From: Lotus japonicus | Lineage: Eukaryota > Streptophyta > Magnoliopsida > Fabales > Fabaceae | Assembly (NCBI RefSeq): GCF_012489685.1 | Contig: NC_080044.1 | Span: 71,038,732 to 71,102,731 of the forward strand | Length of the DNA: 64,000 nucleotides | Direction: 5' to 3' | Shown: positions 35,201 to 43,965 of the stretch, piece after piece | Position numbering within the stretch: the first letter of the stretch is position 1 | Layout: the number at the start of each line of letters is the position of its first letter | Notes under the pieces: model-generated | What the model was told of the DNA's origin: nothing | The model's input: only the letters and a program-made list of their open reading frames with translations | Database searches by the model: none | Position numbers and translations under genes: made by a program

Positions 35201-38200
35201 AACGCCACCCTCCATCTTTTTTCTTCACTAGAATTGCAGGGCTACTGAATGGACTAATGCTGGGCCTTATAATCCCATTCTTGAGCATGTCCTGCACTTG
35301 AGTTTCTATCTCATTTTTCTGGTAGAATGGATACCTATAGGGCCTTATGTTTGGTGCTGCTGCTCCTTGCTGCAGTATAATAGCATGATCAGTAGGCCTC
35401 TTAGGAGGCAGCCCATGAGGTTCTTGAAACACCACAGGGAATTTTTCAATAACGGTTCTCAATTCAGCAGGGACCTCAGCTACTGCTATGTTGATACCTT
35501 CTACAAACTCATGAGAAAGACAGAAATCCAGGTCTTTGTTCTTCCTTGTGCTCTTTATGTTTTTGCAAGCTTCCTGAATTTTATTACCCTGCGGTTCTCC
35601 ATGTAACACAAACTGCTTGCCCTGAAGGTTCCACTTAATAATAAGTTCTTTGAAGTTGGCCTCAATGTCCCCAAGGCTGGCTAACCAATCCATTCCCAGG
35701 ACTAAATCAGTGCCCCCAAGCCCAAGGATAAAGAAATGTTGAGTGATAGGGATTCCTTGCACTACCAGTGACAAATTCTTGCACACTCCTGAATTTCTCT
35801 CTCTGGCCCCATTTCCAACTTCCACCACATATTCAGTGGTTGCTACAACAGCCAAGTCTAGTTCATTCACAATATTTTGGGAGATAAAATTGCTGGTTGC
35901 TCCACAATCTACCAGAATCCAGATTTCCCTTGTTCCAAGTCTTCCTCTAACTTTGAAAGACCTGTTAGATGTTAAGCCCTCTTTACTATTAAGAGACAAT
36001 TGCAGTATTTTGCCCTCCAAAACAAACTCACCATCTTCAGCTTCTTCAAATATGTCTTCCTCTTCTTCCTCTTCATCTCCCTCAATGAGAATGAATTGGA
36101 AATGTTTCTTAGCACACACATGTTCTCTTCCCCACTTCTCACCACATTTAAAACACAATCCTCTTCTACTTCTCTCTTGCAACTCATTTTGAGAGAGTCT
36201 TTGTCCCCCTTGCCACTTCTTCTCAGGGTTCTTAGTTTCATTCCCTCCATCGTCCTGGGTCTCTTTTGGTTTGGTTTCCTGTCCAGTATTGTTCTTCCCC
36301 TGATGACTGGAATTATAACTTATGTGCTTTCCCCCATAACTTGAAGATTTGCTTCCAAACCCACCCTTATCCTTCCACCCACGTTTGTCCTCATCCTTTC
36401 CTTTTTCTCCTCTGAGAGCAGAATTTTTTTCCTCAATCAACAAGGCCCTATCCATCAATCCTGCAAGATCAGCAGCAGGGTACAATTTCATTTCAGCTTT
36501 GATTTCCTCCTGCAATCCATTAAGGAACACTCCTTTCAGGATCTCCCTATCAGCACCTCTCATGGGTGCTGCTGCCTCTTCAAAGCTTTCCCTGTAGGCC
36601 ATGACACTCCCTTTTTGCTTAATGCTAAGCAAAGGGCCAAAAGGGTTCTGAACCAAGGTGGGTTGAAATCTCCTTATCAAGGCTTGCTTGAAAGGTTCCC
36701 AGGTTCTCTCCACAGCTTGCTCTTCCCACCATTGAAACCATCCCAGTGCTTTCCCTTCCATGGCAATCATCACCATCTCCAACCTCTCCTCCTCCCCTAC
36801 ACGACTGAGTTGGAAGAACCGTTCAACACGATTAATCCACCCATAAGCATCGCTTCCATCAAACATGGGGATGTCGACCCTTCTTCCAGTCACAGCACGC
36901 AAATGGACGCGATGGGGGTGATCGAATCGCTCCCTGCTGTGGTCTGAGGTACGCGACCCGGTTCGTGACCCGGTTCGCGACCCGGAGTGCGAAGACGAAG
37001 CGTCGCGATCTCGCTCTCTGTCTCGCGATGGTCGCCGGTTTCTGGGTGTGTTCGATCTTCCTCGCGTGCGCCTCCGTTCCCGATTCATGATGAGTCGCCG
37101 GAGCTCCTCAAATTGCTCCGTGGCCATCTCCTTCATCGTGGTAACAGATCGCTCAAGGTCATCAACTCTGGACTCCATTGCAGCTCGCGTAACCACCATA
37201 AAAGCTCCCTCAGGATCGGGAGCTCTGATACCAATGTTAGGTACCAGAAAATATGAAGGAAACTGGAACTGAAATTGTATTGATTATACTGAATTTCTGG
37301 TATGAAACCCAGAAATTGTGTTAGAGAATACAAGAAACGAAGGAAAATAAACAGAGCAATTCGAGAGTGCTCTTCTCCAATGTTAGGTACCAGAAAATAT
37401 GAAGGAAACTGGAACTGAAATTGTATTGATTATACTGAATTTCTGGTATGAAACCCAGAAATTGTGTTAGAGAATACAAGAAACGAAGGAAAATAAACAG
37501 AGCAATTCGAGAGTGCTCTTCTCTCCCAATCCTAAGCCCAAAAACAAGCCTACCTCATTCTCTCACCATAACTAACATATATTCCTCTCACTCCCTAGTG
37601 GTCCCCCCCCCCTAGCTGTACTACTAATAATAACACCTCATCAGGTGGTTATTTAGGAATCCTAACATTCTAGAAGGCCTTGTCATTTGACAGAATGCCA
37701 GTGGACTTGGGCTTCCTATTGTAGACTTTGCCAAACCTGGGCCTGGCCATAGCAGGTGCAACACATAGTAAACCGCAAAGTCAACTGTTCAAAGTTAGCT
37801 CTAATGTCACCAAGACTTGCTAACCATTCTAGGCCCAATACAATGTCCACTCCGCCAAGGCCAAACAAATAAAATTGCTGATTGACCGGCACATTGTGTA
37901 ACAGCAAAGACACGTCCTTACAAACACCCTTGCATGGTATCTTATGACCATCCCCTACTTCAACTACATAAGATGGAGTATCCTCAACCTTCAAGTGCAA
38001 TTCCTGTACTAACGCCTTGGAAATGAAATTATGAGTTGCTCCACAATCAACTAACACCACAACTTTGTGATCTTCAATAGTTCCCCAAACCTTGAAAGAC
38101 CTTCTGGAAGTGAATCCAACAATACTATTCAGGGATAAATGTGGGACAGGTTCCGTTTCGGGGTGACAATCTGGATCATCTTCTGGTTCAGAATCGCCAG

Positions 38201-41200
38201 TCTCTTCCATCAGCATAACTCGAAATTGTTTGTTCTTGCACACATGGTTAGGCCCAAATTTTTCATCACAGCGAAAACATTCTCCTTTCCGGATCTTCTC
38301 CTGGTAATCAGCATCAGAAAGTCTACGGTAATTACCCGGTCGATTTCTTTGAAATGGTTTTTCCACAGAGACACTACCAGAATAAGATGAAGATGGTGTG
38401 TAACTTTTGCCTCCACTCTTCTGTGTAGTATCAACTGTGACAGTTCGAGAAATTGATGGAGACTTATAAGAATTACTGAACCTTGAACCAGAAGTGGAAT
38501 TTGGATGAACCTTACTAACTGCAAGATTTTTCTGCTCAATCATTAAAACCTTTTGGACCATGATGGATAAGGTTGTTGGTTCATAAAGTTTAATTTCTGC
38601 ACCTATGTCCTCCTTCAAACCATTCACAAAGATATCCATTAAGTGTGTTTCATCAATGTCTTTCAACATGCCGGCAAATTTCTCAAATTGTTCCACAAAT
38701 TCCGCCACCGAATCTTCTTGCTTAAGGGCTAGTAAAGCAGCAAAGGGATTGAGAGTACTTGAAACTTGGAACCTCTTCAGAATTGCCAACTTAAAAGTGT
38801 CCCAGTCTGCGTGAGGATGACAACCTTCCCACCATTGAAACCATGATAGAGCTTTTCCATCCAGTGCCACCAGAACCGCCTGCAATCTCCCCTCCTCTGG
38901 AACTCCACGAATTTGGAAGAACCTTTCCAACTTATGAACCCAACCATAGGCATCAGCAACACCATCAAAAACTCGAACCTCCAACTTCCGCCAACGTGCA
39001 GAAGTGTTATCACAGTTAGACTCTTCTTCCTGTCCTGGGCGCTTAATGCTCTGTTCATGATTGTCTCTTTGAGAGCCAAGGTCGTCCCGATGCATGAACG
39101 TCTCCATCATATTTTCCAAACGTTGAATTCGTTGATCAGTTTGTTGACGGTCAATCTGTGCTTGTTGACGATCAGCCTGTGCTTGTTGATGATCAATCTG
39201 CAACATTTCCATAATTTCTTGCATCCGCTCCATTGGATCTTGACTGGCTTCAGAACGAGTTTTTCCCATTTATAAAGTGAACCACTTAAGTACCACAGCA
39301 CCTGGATGGTGCTCTGATACCAAAATGATAAGATAGGGGAATAGAATAATGGATAATTATTATTGATACTGCAGAGATGAAGAATCTCTACTGGAAATAA
39401 TACAATACAGCAGGAGTTCGAGAGCCTGTTCTCTCCATACTACCACACACTTATAATTTCCTGGATGATCATCTAATAGGCTACATCTATTATTTATACA
39501 ACTGCATAGTGCAGTTTCTATTTTGAATTCAAACTGACATACACACATAATAACTGCTAACTCCTAATAACTACAGACTGGTAACTGCCCCTATCCATCT
39601 GCCAAATTCGTATTTCCCCTCTCTCCTTGCTGTTTTGGCTGCTCAGCAGTCTCCATGGCCACAGTAGTGGCTGCGCCACCCCCCATGGTGGTTCCAGACC
39701 TGAAATTCTCTTTTTCCGGCGATAAACTTGGATCAAAGGAGGTTTAATCTTATCAAAGACATATTTTATTTTTTCATGTCTTGTTTGTGCAAGTGGTTGA
39801 AACTAGAATTACTAGCACTTATGGCATGTTTGGATCAGCTTCTTTTTCCTCATAATCAATTTTGAAACCCAGAAGCTACTCACAAAAGCTTCTCCCAGAA
39901 TTGATGTTGGCTCCAAAATCAATTGTAGAAGAATTTCCAAACATGTTATTCAACAATTTTGAATTGAGGCATCACTAGAGTTTTGGTGGGCCTACGAAAT
40001 GTGTTGCCAACACTAAGCCTGACATTAAGAATGCATCTTCTATAGGTTGACAAACTGCATTTTTCCGACTACTATACTGATGTCAACTTATATTCATATT
40101 TTTACAGGATGTAGCCGTCAAGGTTTTCTCAAACCAAGAATATTCAGATGATGTGATCCAGTCCTTCAGGCAAGAGGTATGTTCTTCTGTAGTCTAATTG
40201 GTTGATTATGTTTGGCCATAGAATTCTAATCCATAAGGTGAGGAAGTCAGCATAAGTTTAATTAACAGCAAGGGTAAAAATGGTAAAAATAAATAGCCTA
40301 TAAGTTCGACTTGAAATATCGTTTTCAAACGTTACAAGTTAGTGAGATAGATCGTTTACCAAACACCTATTTTTTTGGTTAAACAAGCTTATTTTAGTAA
40401 AATAAGCCTTATGTTAGCTGAAATTACTAGCCAAACACACACTATGCTTTTAGAATCCTATATGATCTCTATTACTTTTTAGCGACATGTAAAAATTTGT
40501 TAGTTAAGTGTAAATGGTCTGTTTCTGAATTTAGTAACTATACAATGAAAGTATTAATAGGTTTTACATGTGCAATCATAATTCACCGTCTTATCTTTTT
40601 TTATCTTTCTTAACTTCAATCCAATTATGATATGATAAGAGTAAGACATTGAAATATAAATGTGCGTATGTGTAAAACTGAGTTTATAAGGATAAACTCT
40701 GTTTTTCACTGTGAGACAAGATTTACATTTACCCAATGAAAAATTGAAAGAAAATAAAAGTAAAACAAAGATACTTCAAATCAAAAGTCATCTCATGTTA
40801 ATTTCATGTTTTTTAATTTCTTTCTTTCCAAATCTTATGTTACACTACAAGAACCAAAATTAAAATAATAAAAATGATAAGCAACTTTCTCACATGTTCC
40901 TCTTTGGATGAGTTTGGCACATCATTTAAGCAACTTACAGCTTATTTAATCAGCTTATAACTTTTATTAACTAAAATAGAGATGTTTCATAAATGAGAGT
41001 ATTTCACTAGCCTATAACTTATTTTCAAAAGCCTTGAAGTAGCTTATAGCATATTATATTATTTTTTTCTTCCATTTTTAACCTTAATATTTTAATAAAT
41101 TTCTTCCTTTATCACTTTTAATTAAAAAAAAAAAAAACTCTTTGGAGAACCTTAAATAAAGAGTTTAATTTTGATAAAGTAATTGATAAACACATGCTTT

Positions 41201-43965
41201 TATGTCGTTTTAAATTTTTTAGCTAATTCAATAGCCAATTTGACCAATCACTTCTAATTCAACTTAAAAGTTCAGTTCAGCTAGCTCAACAACTTTCATG
41301 AAGCTTATTAACTGTTTATCTCAAACATAGCCTTCATCACTTTTTTCTCCTAAATTTCTTCTTTGTCTAACCTTACATGGACAAGATTTTGGTGTATGCA
41401 GGTGTCAGTTATGAAAAGACTTCGACATCCAAATATTCTTCTATTTATGGGGGCAGTGACTTCACCTCAACGTCTCTGCATTGTGACCGAGTTTCTCCCA
41501 CGGTTTGTTCTGAACCTTCCTTTGGATCATGGAGTATTTTCATTCTAGTTTGCTATGTTGCATGTCACAAAGTATTAAGCGTGGCTGATTATCGTTGTGT
41601 TCATTTGTACTCTACAACTTCAGGGGAAGCTTATGTCGCTTGTTACACAGAAACACATCCAAACTTGACTGGAGGAGGCGAGTCAATATGGCCTTGGATA
41701 TTGTGAGTATTTTGGAATAGAGACATGGTTTATAACTCTATATGATATCTATATCTTTTTCCTTCTAAATAAAGATATTTCATTGTTATGATGTTGAAAT
41801 TTCGGTGGAATAGTTACTAGTTCAATTTTCCCCCTTGTGTTGGTATAATTAATTTGTTTAAGGCTTTAAGCTTATCACACAAACAATCAAGCAAGTATTT
41901 CGTAAATTTAAGAAAATAGCTTATAACCTACCTATGAGCTCTTTTGAGCTGATTTTCATAAGCTTCTCAGATTAGCTTATAAATAAGCTTAAAGCGTTTA
42001 TACCACTTATAAGCTTTTATTAGCTTATTTCGATAGGCTTCCAAATAAGCTTATGAATGTGTTTATTGTCATAAGTGCTTAATTAAACTGTTTATTCAAA
42101 CGCACCCTAATTCATTATGGATATCTGCTCTCAGAAAACTGCATGGTTTTGGACTTAGCTTTCAATGTTGTATGCTTACAGCTTACTCTTTCTACAGGCA
42201 CGAGGCATCAATTATCTTCATCATTGTAACCCTCCTATCATCCATAGAGATTTGAAGTCTTCAAATCTTCTAGTTGATAAGAATTGGACAGTGAAGGTCT
42301 GCCACTTGTCACTTGTTTAAGTTATCCTACAATGTTGGGTTGGACGCTTGTATTTGATTGGTTTAAAGTTTCGTGCTTTGATTTCTATTAAGCTTGACAA
42401 TGCCTATCTTTGTAAACTGAACAGGTTGGTGATTTTGGTCTTTCACGTCTGAAGCATGAAACATTTCTCACAACTAAGACAGGGAGGGGCACGGTGAGCT
42501 CATTATTTCTTTTATGGACCATAAAAAAAATTCTGTTGGAAATTGTCTCCTACTTTACATTTTCACTGCAAAAGAGTCTCAAAACATCTCACTGATTCTA
42601 GCTTTTTTCTCCTTTGTAGCCTCAATGGATGGCACCAGAAGTTCTTCGAAATGAACCATCAGATGAGAAGTATGTCAAATCTATGCCCTTAATCACACTC
42701 TCTCGCCGTCATGTTTTTAGACTAATTTCAGGCTTTGAATGTCTGGTTTTGCTGCTTCTTGTGAACATCAGGTCGGATGTATACAGCTTTGGGGTGATAT
42801 TATGGGAACTTGCGACAGAAAAGATCCCTTGGGAGAATCTCAACTCAATGCAGGTATTGGCTTCATGTGTACATGAACCTTTTAAAATATATTGAAACAA
42901 AGGAGATATGCAAACTGAAATCATAGTTAAGCCTATTGAATGAAAAGCCACCGGCAAAATGCCAAAATGTGTTTTTGCTTTTTTGGTGAAGCATTTACTT
43001 TTTTTCTTTTTGTTATATATGTTATCCCAATGCTTGAAGATGAACTATTATACCATAGAGAATTTAACTTAGGTGTTAAAGTTGCTTCTTGGTTTTTCCC
43101 CTCATTTAGTTCTTGAGTTACACTTGTTTTACCGATAGAGAGTGGTGACTAAAAACTTCTATCCAATAATATTTTTGCCCAGTTCCTTCTGATATCACAT
43201 GAATATTTTTTATACAATTATGGACAACTATGGGTGCACATATGAACAATTTTTCCTCTAGGAACCTTGCAGGTGATTGGAGCTGTAGGGTTCATGAATC
43301 AGCGGCTAGAAATTCCGAAAGATGTTGATACACGATGGACTTCTATAATTGAGGACTGCTGGCATAGGTATGCATTCTCATCTCTTTTTTAAACTTAGCT
43401 CTTGGTATTTTCGGCCATAGCTCTCGGAATATCCAAGAACATATTAAATGTGATTCGTGTCATAATAGTTGACCAGCTTACTTAAACAATCTTCGCATCA
43501 ATTGTTGGTTCATCTAATCTGAATTATTGGCGTTATAATTCATTTAATATTAGGTTTAACATACTTGATATAGCTCTGATTTCATTTTCGTGTGATGGGG
43601 CATAAGAAATTAGTGGCTGCTCAATTAGCTATATCAAGTATGTTAAACCTAATATTAAATGGATTATAACGCCAATAATTCATGTTGAGTTTGTTACCGA
43701 CAATGTTTTTTATGTAAATCCTTAATTTCATCTAATTTCAACCTCCTTTGGGTAGTCTTATTCCATCAATATTGAAGCCAAAGTGGTGTGATTACCGAAT
43801 ATCCTATGTTGACTTATAAGTTTGTCCATTCCTGTCAGTGATGCAACTTGCCGACCGACATTTCGGGAACTGATTGAAAGACTTAGGGAGCTGCATAAAT
43901 GGTATGCCATTCAGTTCCAGGCAGCCCGGTCTGCTGGCGTGGAAAGCGCCCAAAAGGAGTCCTAG
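26218..43965 (+). CDS. PAS-domain Raf-like MAPKKK (B-group Raf family)
   Basis: Thirteen coding exons: 26218-26570, 27333-27747, 27822-28464, 28686-28726, 40108-40176, 41402-41502, 41624-41702, 42198-42296, 42425-42493, 42620-42669, 42772-42853, 43273-43367 and 43839-43965. They join to 740 residues. An N-terminal coiled-coil and Gln/His-rich part leads to a PAS domain (about residues 90-215: [53 protein letters not shown]). A Ser-rich linker follows, then the kinase domain (about 460-730): [23 protein letters not shown] (Lys), [57 protein letters not shown] and [14 protein letters not shown]. This matches plant PAS-Raf kinases (Arabidopsis RAF10/RAF11 group, linked to ABA signalling). Intron 4 is 11.4 kb because of nested retrotransposons and splits the Gly loop from the catalytic Lys. 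All coding exons are intact. Confidence 0.92.
26676..26802. mobile_element. Small intronic MITE (intron 1 of the kinase)
   Basis: Terminal GCATGTTTCGATCA and inverse CCAAACATGC enclose AGAATCAATT and AGCTTCTTCCTAGAATTGATT motifs. The same kind of element recurs at 39,833-39,946 in intron 4. Confidence 0.5.
28848..29278 (-). repeat. 3' LTR of the outer element
   Basis: 431 bp, TG...CA ends, nearly identical to 39326-39755. Confidence 0.95.
29394..32260 (-). pseudogene. Outer element pol (RT, RNase H, integrase), 3' end broken
   Basis: A 954-codon minus-strand frame holds reverse transcriptase ([31 protein letters not shown]), RNase H ([40 protein letters not shown]) and integrase (a zinc-binding region, then [25 protein letters not shown] and [15 protein letters not shown]). 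The frame ends early, within the expected chromodomain. Downstream, the remaining chromodomain-like residues ([20 protein letters not shown]) lie in another frame, with a stop codon just before them. The 5' side is cut from gag-protease by the inner element at 32,260. The copy therefore cannot make a complete polyprotein. Confidence 0.9.
32261..32643 (-). repeat. 3' LTR of the inner element
   Basis: 383 bp, seemingly identical to 37381-37763. It encodes the last roughly 31 residues of the gag-pol frame. Confidence 0.92.
32550..37199 (-). CDS. Intact gag-pol polyprotein of the inner Ty3/gypsy element
   Basis: One open frame of 1549 residues starts [18 protein letters not shown]. In order it holds: gag (coiled coil, RS-rich stretch, capsid-like [20 protein letters not shown]), a CCHC knuckle ([14 protein letters not shown]), an aspartic protease ([14 protein letters not shown]), reverse transcriptase ([31 protein letters not shown]), RNase H ([20 protein letters not shown]), integrase ([40 protein letters not shown]) and a C-terminal chromodomain ([20 protein letters not shown]). 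Chromodomains guide integration to marked chromatin. The stop codon lies inside the 3' LTR. No break is visible, so the copy may be autonomous; whether it is transcribed cannot be seen. Confidence 0.95.
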   Translation of the reverse strand: MVVTRAAMESRVDDLERSVTTMKEMATEQFEELRRLIMNRERRRTRGRSNTPRNRRPSRDRERDRDASSSHSGSRTGSRTGSRTSDHSRERFDHPHRVHLRAVTGRRVDIPMFDGSDAYGWINRVERFFQLSRVGEEERLEMVMIAMEGKALGWFQWWEEQAVERTWEPFKQALIRRFQPTLVQNPFGPLLSIKQKGSVMAYRESFEEAAAPMRGADREILKGVFLNGLQEEIKAEMKLYPAADLAGLMDRALLIEEKNSALRGEKGKDEDKRGWKDKGGFGSKSSSYGGKHISYNSSHQGKNNTGQETKPKETQDDGGNETKNPEKKWQGGQRLSQNELQERSRRGLCFKCGEKWGREHVCAKKHFQFILIEGDEEEEEEDIFEEAEDGEFVLEGKILQLSLNSKEGLTSNRSFKVRGRLGTREIWILVDCGATSNFISQNIVNELDLAVVATTEYVVEVGNGARERNSGVCKNLSLVVQGIPITQHFFILGLGGTDLVLGMDWLASLGDIEANFKELIIKWNLQGKQFVLHGEPQGNKIQEACKNIKSTRKNKDLDFCLSHEFVEGINIAVAEVPAELRTVIEKFPVVFQEPHGLPPKRPTDHAIILQQGAAAPNIRPYRYPFYQKNEIETQVQDMLKNGIIRPSISPFSSPAILVKKKDGGWRFCVDYRALNKVTIPDKFPIPIIDELLDEIGSAVIFSKLDLKSGYHQIRMKEEDIHKTAFRTHEGHYEYLVMPFGLSNAPSTFQALMNQVLKPHLRKFVLVFFDDILIYSKSLELHMEHLRLVLQSLQENHLVANKKKCSFGQPELVYLGHVISKQGVAADPSKINDMLNWPQPKEVKGLRGFLGLTGYYRRFVRNYSKLAQPLNHLLKKNNFEWNEEASLAFAKLKEVMTTVPVLAAPDFSKEFVLETDASGKGLGAVLMQEGRPIAFMSKTLSDRAQAKSVYERELMAVVFAIQKWRHYLLGSKFLIHTDQKSLKFLADQRLMGEDQQKWVSKLMGYDFEIRYKPGVENKAADALSRKMQFSAISSIQCEGWNDLEEELLADEKCKKIMQELLTQGQSLAGYQLRKGRLFYKDRIALPKESSKVLTILKEYHESALGGHAGVFRTYKRISALFYWEGMKMDIQKFVQDCEVCQRNKYEALNPAGLLLPLPIPSQVWSDISMDFIGGLPKAMGKDTIFVVVDRFTKYAHFIALSHPYNAKEVAEIFIKEVVKLHGFPNTIVSDRDRVFLSTFWTELFRLAGTKLKFSSAYHPQTDGQTEVVNRCVETYLRCVTGTRPKQWPRWLSWAEFWYNTNYHSAIKTTPFKALYGRDPPAIIRGTDSVTSVEEVEKLTAERNLMLDELKENLEKAQNRMRQQANKHRRDIQFEVGDLVYLKIQPYKLKSLARRKNQKLSPRYYGPYPIIEKINAAAYKLQLPEDSQVHPVFHISLLKKVVKEGIVSQPLPKDLNEGWELQVEPETILDARQNDLGTTEVLVRWKNLPAFEDSWEELDRLIAQFPDHHLEDKVNLQGGRDVAPAMARPRFGKVYNRKPKSTGILSNDKAF
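37235..37380 (-). repeat. Duplicated LTR segment between the 5' LTR and primer-binding site of the inner element
   Basis: 37,235-37,377 repeats the first 143 bp of the adjacent LTR (37,381-37,523) and is joined to it by CCAA, the start of the primer site in reverse. In element orientation the order is LTR, TTGG, partial LTR 3' part, TTGGTATCAGAGC. The copy corresponds to the R-U5 end of the LTR. Confidence 0.88.
37381..37763 (-). repeat. 5' LTR of the inner element
   Basis: 383 bp with TG...CA ends in element orientation. It is followed directly by target duplication CATAG and the resumed outer gag frame. Confidence 0.92.
37769..39269 (-). pseudogene. Outer element gag and protease, cut by the inner insertion
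   Basis: The minus-strand frame starts [16 protein letters not shown] with a Gln-rich coiled coil ([20 protein letters not shown]). It continues through a capsid-like domain ([15 protein letters not shown], [20 protein letters not shown]), a CCHC knuckle ([14 protein letters not shown]) and a retropepsin motif ([16 protein letters not shown]). It stops at the inner element, between protease and reverse transcriptase. The host frame resumes at 32,260. No other defect is obvious in this part. Confidence 0.9.
39326..39755 (-). repeat. 5' LTR of the outer element
   Basis: 430 bp, TG...CA ends, next to the tRNA-Met primer site at about 39,308-39,323. Flanked on the right by target duplication AAGAC. 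Confidence 0.95.
39833..39946. mobile_element. Small intronic MITE (intron 4 of the kinase)
   Basis: GCATGTTTGGATCAGCTTC at the left and TTTCCAAACATG at the right are inverted, with AATCAATTTTG and AGAATTGATG between them. Same family as 26,676-26,802. Confidence 0.5.
41850..42110. mobile_element. AAGCTTATAAGCT-rich MITE-like repeat in intron 7
   Basis: The stretch is dense in AGCTTATAA/TTATAAGCT motifs and ends TTTATTCAAACGCACCCTA. Similar motif clusters occur at 40,905-41,340. This looks like a common legume MITE family, but I cannot fix exact termini. Confidence 0.4.
43521..43681. repeat. Foldback (hairpin) in kinase intron 12
   Basis: Two 55-nt arms, 43,521-43,575 and 43,627-43,681, are inverted copies with about one mismatch, around a 51-nt loop. 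The left arm starts GAATTATTGGCG and ends TTGATATAGCT. No target duplication was found. Confidence 0.9.

Larger units (their letters stand above)
32261..37763 (-). mobile_element. Inner Ty3/gypsy chromovirus nested in the outer element
   Basis: LTRs of 383 bp lie at 32261-32643 and 37381-37763 and look identical. The target duplication CATAG is at 32256-32260 and 37764-37768. On the minus strand the LTR begins TGTTGCACCTGC and ends GGTACCTAACA. The polypurine tract AAGGGGGGAGAGA abuts the left LTR, and a tRNA-Met primer site (TTGGTATCAGAGC) lies at about 37,222-37,234. Between the right LTR and the primer site is an extra partial copy of the LTR (37,235-37,377). The coding frame is intact. 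This is the youngest datable event in the window. Chromodomain and compact size (about 5.5 kb) fit a Reina-like chromovirus, which is my inference. Confidence 0.95.
28848..39755 (-). mobile_element. Outer Ty3/gypsy LTR retrotransposon in intron 4 of the kinase
   Basis: LTRs lie at 28848-29278 and 39326-39755 (TGATAAG...CTTATCA). The 5-bp target duplication AAGAC is at 28843-28847 and 39756-39760. It runs on the minus strand: a primer-binding site complementary to initiator tRNA-Met (TGGTATCAGAGCA) follows the right LTR and a polypurine tract (AAGGGGGGGG) abuts the left one. Without the inner insertion it is about 5.4 kb. The two LTRs differ by eye only by a one-base length change, so insertion is recent. 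The gene order gag-PR-RT-RNaseH-INT marks Ty3/gypsy; a damaged C-terminal chromodomain suggests a chromovirus. Confidence 0.95.

Noticed and set aside
35298..37272. Plus-strand frames inside the nested elements
   Set aside because: Antisense shadows of the intact gag-pol frame, with no recognisable domain.
37381..37667. A 287-bp LTR for the inner element, leaving extra internal sequence at the right end
   Set aside because: The polypurine tract lies 96 bp further, and the 383-bp unit has TG...CA ends, abuts the CATAG duplication on both sides and explains all of the sequence.
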